Program-made: the position numbers and the translations under genes
Notes under the pieces: model-generated
The model's database searches: none
The model's input: the letters and a program-made list of their open reading frames with translations, nothing else
What the model was told of the DNA's origin: nothing
Assembly: GCA_002104895.1 (NCBI GenBank)
Contig: MCFG01000165.1
Coordinates: 1-50,000, forward strand
Length of the DNA stretch: 50,000 nt
Direction: 5' to 3'
From: Anaeromyces robustus
Taxonomy: Eukaryota; Neocallimastigomycota; Neocallimastigomycetes; Neocallimastigales; Neocallimastigaceae
In this document: positions 39,813 through 50,000 of the stretch, in pieces
Numbering within the stretch: the first letter of the stretch is position 1
Layout: each line of letters opens with the position of its first letter

Positions 39813-41016
39813 ATGGACAGACTGATAGTGGTTTCAAATCGTCTTCCAGTAACTATATCAAGGTCAAATGAGGGTGTTTATAATTTTAAAATGAGTTCTG
39901 GAGGTTTAGTCTCAGCTTTATCAGGGATGAAAAGAGATATGAAATTTATATGGATAGGATGGCCAGGTAATATTATAATTATAATTATTATTATTATTAA
40001 ATTATATAATTATTTTATTTTTCATTAAGTAAATTTAAAGGATTACATTTCAAATAATTAAATATAAATATAATGATATAAATTAATCATAGGTATGGAA
40101 ATTCCAGAATCAGAACAAGATCTTGTTAGGCAAGAACTTTTTGAAACATATTCTTGTTATCCAGTATATTTAAGTGATGAAGTTGCAGATGCTCATTATA
40201 ATGGATTTTCAAATGGGTTTGTAATATAATAACAATATTAATAATAATAGTAAATAATTATATTAATATTTTAAATATATATATATTATTATTATTATGA
40301 TAAAGTATTCTTTGGCCATTGTTTCATTATTATCCAGGTGAAATAAATTTTGACGAAACACAATATGAAGCCTATATAAGGGCAAATAAAGCATTTTTGA
40401 ATACTGTAAATGATATTATCCATGAAGGAGATATGATATGGGTTCATGATTATCATTTAATGCTTTTACCTCAAATGCTACGTGAATCTCATCCAGAATC
40501 TTATAATTTAAAAATTGGTTTCTTCCTACATATACCGTTTCCTTCTTCAGAAATGTATTTGTATGTTTATGAATTCTTTTACTATTTTAATCATTTTTTA
40601 ATATAATTATTATCAACATTATTAATTATATTTTAACTGTTTCTTTTATTATGTTATTTAAAATCATAAAAAATATATAAATAATTAAATAAATTAATAA
40701 ATAAATATAAAATAGAGTATTACCTGTAAGAAAGGAAATTTTAATTGGCGTTTTAAATAGTGATCTTATTGGATTTCATACTTATGATTATGCAAGACAT
40801 TTTATAACTTCATGTCAAAGTGTTCTTTCTGTTCCAACAAGACCAAATAGTGTAGAGTATAAAGGAAGAATAGTTACTGTTGATGCATTTCCAATTGGAA
40901 TAGATCCTTCAAACTTTTTAAATGTAAGAATATATAGTAATAATAATAATAGTAATATTTATTATTATTATTTTAATTATTAAAAATAGTTAATAACAAT
41001 AATATTTATCATTATC

Positions 41017-41056
<40 letters not shown>

Positions 41057-42311
41057 AATAGGAATTGAAAAAAGATAATGTTCAACAAAGAATTTCATAT
41101 TTAAAAGAGAAATTTCAAGATGCAAAAATTCTTGTTGGTGTTGATCGTTTAGATTATATCAAAGGTGTACCTCAAAAATTATTAGCATTTGAAAATTTTT
41201 TAACTCAACATCCTGAATGGATAGGAAAAGTAATTAAATTAAAAAACTTTATTAAATAATTTATAATATTTATAAAATATAAAACCTTATTTATATATAT
41301 ATGTTATGTTTATTTATACACGTAGGTTATTCTAGTTCAAGTGGCTGTTCCATCTCGTGAAGATGTTAAAGAATATCAATATTTACAAAGTGTTGTAAGT
41401 CAACTTGTAGGCAAAATTAACGGAGAATTTGGTAAATATATATAATATATTAATTATTTATTAATTAAATAAATTATTTGATATTATTTTATGTTTTACA
41501 AAATATGTTATTTTTATAAAATATATGTTATTTTTATAAAATATATGTTATTTTTATAAAATAATATTATCCAATTTATCTTTGATATAATTTATAATTA
41601 TAATAATAAATATTTTATTTTTGAAATATAATAATAAGGTACTTTTGATTTTATGCCAATTCATTATTTACATAAATCTGTGACATTTAGTGAATTAAAT
41701 GCATTATATGCAATATCTGATGCATGTATTGTAACATCTACAAGGGATGGTATGAACCTTGTTTCTTTTGAATATATTTCTTGTCAAGAAGAAAAAAAAG
41801 GTGTTTTAATTTTGTCAGAATTTGCTGGTGCAGCACAATCATTATTAGGATCTATTGTTATAAATCCTTGGAATTCAGAAGATATATCAAATGCTATTTA
41901 TAAAGCATTAACAATGCCAAAAGATGTTCGTGAAAAGAATCATGAACAACAGTTTAAATATGTTCAAAAATATACCGCAGCTCATTGGGGAAAAAGTTTT
42001 ATTAATGAATTAAAACGTGTTAGTGAAGAGTATAATAATGATCTAAAATTTAAGATGTTAACACCAAATCTATTATTAGAGAAATTTAATAATTCGACAA
42101 AAAAGAAGGTAATTTTTTATATATATTATATATTATATCTTAACTCTCATAATAATTATAATTATATATATATGTATATATTAATATTTTTGAAAATAAC
42201 TATTTTTTAAATAATTAAAATATTAATATTTATTTTTAGTTAATTATGATTGATTACGATGGAACTTTAACGTCAACACATAAATTAGTAAATATAAATA
42301 TAAAAAAAACC

Positions 42312-42346
<35 letters not shown>

Positions 42347-43226
42347 TCATATATAGAATTTATCTTGTTTTATGAAAATTAACTTTTTATTATTATTATT
42401 ATTATTATTACTTTATGTGTTAATTATTATATAGCCTGAATTTGCTAGACCTACTAAACCATTAGAACAATTACTTAAGGAATTACAAAATATTAAGAAT
42501 ACATATGTATATATAATAAGTGGCCGTAGTCGTATATATTTAGATAAATGGTTTAATGAAATAGGTTTAGGTTTAAGTGCAGAACATGGTTGTTTTTATA
42601 AACATAATAAAAAATGGATCAGAGATTATAATATAAAAGATAAATTAAAGAAAAATAAAGCTCTTCAACACACCTTATTTTGTGGAAATAAATCTACTCA
42701 AGGCTGGTTAGCGTTAATTGATGAAATTGAATCACCATGGAGAGATACTATTCGTCCTTTATTACAATATTATACTAAACATACACCAGGATCATTTATA
42801 GAAGAAAAAGAAATAAATATGAGTTGGAATTATAAAAATGCTGATCCAGTATTTGGTGCATGGCAAGCATCTGAACTTTTAAATGATATTGAAAATATTA
42901 TTTCTTATATGGCTATAACTGTTGTTTTAGGTAATAAGGTTGTTGAGTTACGACCATCAATTATAGATAAATCTACAGCAGCACGTGCTATTTTAACAGA
43001 TTTAAAAGCCCAAGATGATTTTGATTTTGTTATGTATATAGGAGATGGAAAAGAAGATGAAGTTGTATTTTCATATTTAAATGAAATAAGTGATATCGAC
43101 CAAGATAATGTTATTACTGCTGTCGTTGGTAAAAAACAATTCAATGTTAAATATTTTATCGAAAATGTTGATAAAGTACATGAGTTAATAAAATCTATCA
43201 TTAAAAATTCACAAAATTCTATATAA
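39813..43226 (+). CDS. Bifunctional trehalose-6-phosphate synthase/phosphatase
   Basis: 774 aa in nine exons, rebuilt by hand: 39813-39966, 40093-40216, 40306-40560, 40716-40923, 41062-41229, 41326-41431, 41639-42108, 42240-42287, 42435-43226. All joins keep frame. Residues 1-480 form a GT20 synthase (UDP-glucose + glucose-6-phosphate to trehalose-6-phosphate): VVSNRLPV at 6-13, GWPG at 49-52, VHDYHL at 139-144, VDRLDYIKG at 274-282 (Arg276 and Lys281 as catalytic-site residues), RDGMNLV at 374-380, FEY at 382-384. Residues 496-765 form a HAD-type phosphatase: DYDGT with nucleophile Asp500, ISGRSR at 539-544, GDGKEDE at 714-720. Both active sites look intact, so one polypeptide could make trehalose, a stress protectant, in the cytosol. 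In budding yeast Tps1 and Tps2 are separate proteins, Tps2 with a degenerate synthase half; here the synthase half keeps its motifs. Intron 2 needs an unusual GTTTGT donor. Confidence 0.93.
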
Positions 43227-49228
<6,002 letters not shown>

Positions 49229-50000
49229 TATATTATTGATAAACTTATATATTTATTTTTATTATAGTTAAACTAATATATTGTTAATTTCATTAGAATG
49301 TAAATTTGTTCATAATTATAATAGAATTGTTAATGCAGTTTTTTTTTTTTTAAAGTTTCATTTGAAAAATGTAGTAATAAAAATATTATTCTATATATAT
49401 TTAAAAAACGAAACAGTATTTTATATATTTTTTTAATAATAGATTATTTAAAAAATAAATAGCATTTAAAATTTTTTATAATATTATTAAGAATTATAAT
49501 TTTTTGTTATAAATGAATATACAAATACTATAGAATCTATAAAAATACTTAGGAAATATATTAAAAAATTATGAATATTGATTAATAATTATATATATTA
49601 TTAATTAATAATTAAAAATAGAATAATAATAATATGGGTTTTTTAATCTCACATAAAATTTTAAACTATAAGATTTTTTATAATTTTAATTATTAATTAA
49701 ATTTTTTTTAAATTTTATTACTTTTTAAAAATAAGTCAAATTTTAATTAATTATTATAAAAAATGATTAAGGAAAAAACAAAATATAAATAGATAATAAA
49801 AATAATTAATTATAATAGAATAATATTAATCTAACTTTTGTTATTGAGATTAAAAACTACTACGTAATATTAAAAAAGAATATACTGAAAATCAAAAAAA
49901 AAAAAAAAAAAAAAAAAAAATTATATCAAAAATATAATAAACAAATTAAAAAAATTATTATATTGAAAAAAGGAAAAATTATTTTAATAATTTTTCCATC
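49229..50000. other. Upstream region of the receptor gene, no gene seen
   Basis: A/T-rich DNA with short repeats and an A run at about 49893-49920. It should contain the receptor promoter, but no element could be picked out. No partial gene is visible at the window end. Confidence 0.7.

Noticed and set aside
39813-43226. Several short separate genes in the trehalose region
   Set aside because: Each fragment fits one continuous synthase/phosphatase once eight GT-AG introns are removed, with frame kept at every join.

Overview
The window looks like nuclear DNA of an anaerobic gut fungus (Neocallimastigomycota: the Neocallimastix, Piromyces, Anaeromyces and Orpinomyces group). This is inferred from three things: extreme A+T content with intergenic DNA made almost only of A/T and simple repeats, short spliceosomal introns, and above all a secreted protein built from fungal-type (CBM10-like) dockerins, the hallmark of cellulosomes in these fungi. 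Asparagine-rich low-complexity proteins and a class C receptor with a large ectodomain fit the same group. Nine protein-coding genes can be supported. No tRNA, rRNA, CRISPR or recognisable transposon gene was seen.

Region 1 (about 3.2-22.4 kb, all genes on the + strand) is a cluster for secreted carbohydrate-binding proteins. Four paralogues (3476-4288, 7421-8884, 16902-17669, 20886-22346) consist only of a signal peptide plus one or two [CBM26-CBM25] starch-binding pairs, with no catalytic domain and no dockerin. Every pair is directly preceded by a Lys-Arg site, including the second pair of each two-pair protein, so these genes may encode Kex2-processed precursors that release separate two-module binders. 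The four genes also share a core promoter layout: a TATA box followed 31-34 nt later by TTCTTTGCA or a close variant. Between them lies an intronless gene (12178-14001) for a secreted protein with eight dockerins in four pairs and no enzyme domain.

Region 2 (25.7-36.4 kb, all on the - strand) has a 1219-aa Asn-rich, prion-like protein, a 557-aa low-complexity protein with three copies of a 16-residue basic repeat, and a ten-exon gene for an RSF1/CECR2-like chromatin-remodelling subunit (DDT/WHIM-like region, PHD finger, AT-hook). I rebuilt that gene by hand; every splice junction keeps frame.

Region 3 (39.8-49.2 kb) has two convergent multi-exon genes. One is a nine-exon bifunctional trehalose-6-phosphate synthase/phosphatase (774 aa) with the signature residues of both active sites. 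The other is an eleven-exon receptor (1255 aa): signal peptide, right-handed beta-helix-like ectodomain with four GGAI/FxxN repeats of the chlamydial PMP type, a cysteine-rich EGF-like segment and seven membrane segments of class C GPCR type. Its introns carry simple repeats of about 160 and 220 bp.

The remaining DNA is homopolymer runs, (AAT)n and (AAAT)n tracts, three clear hairpins and several small tandem duplications.
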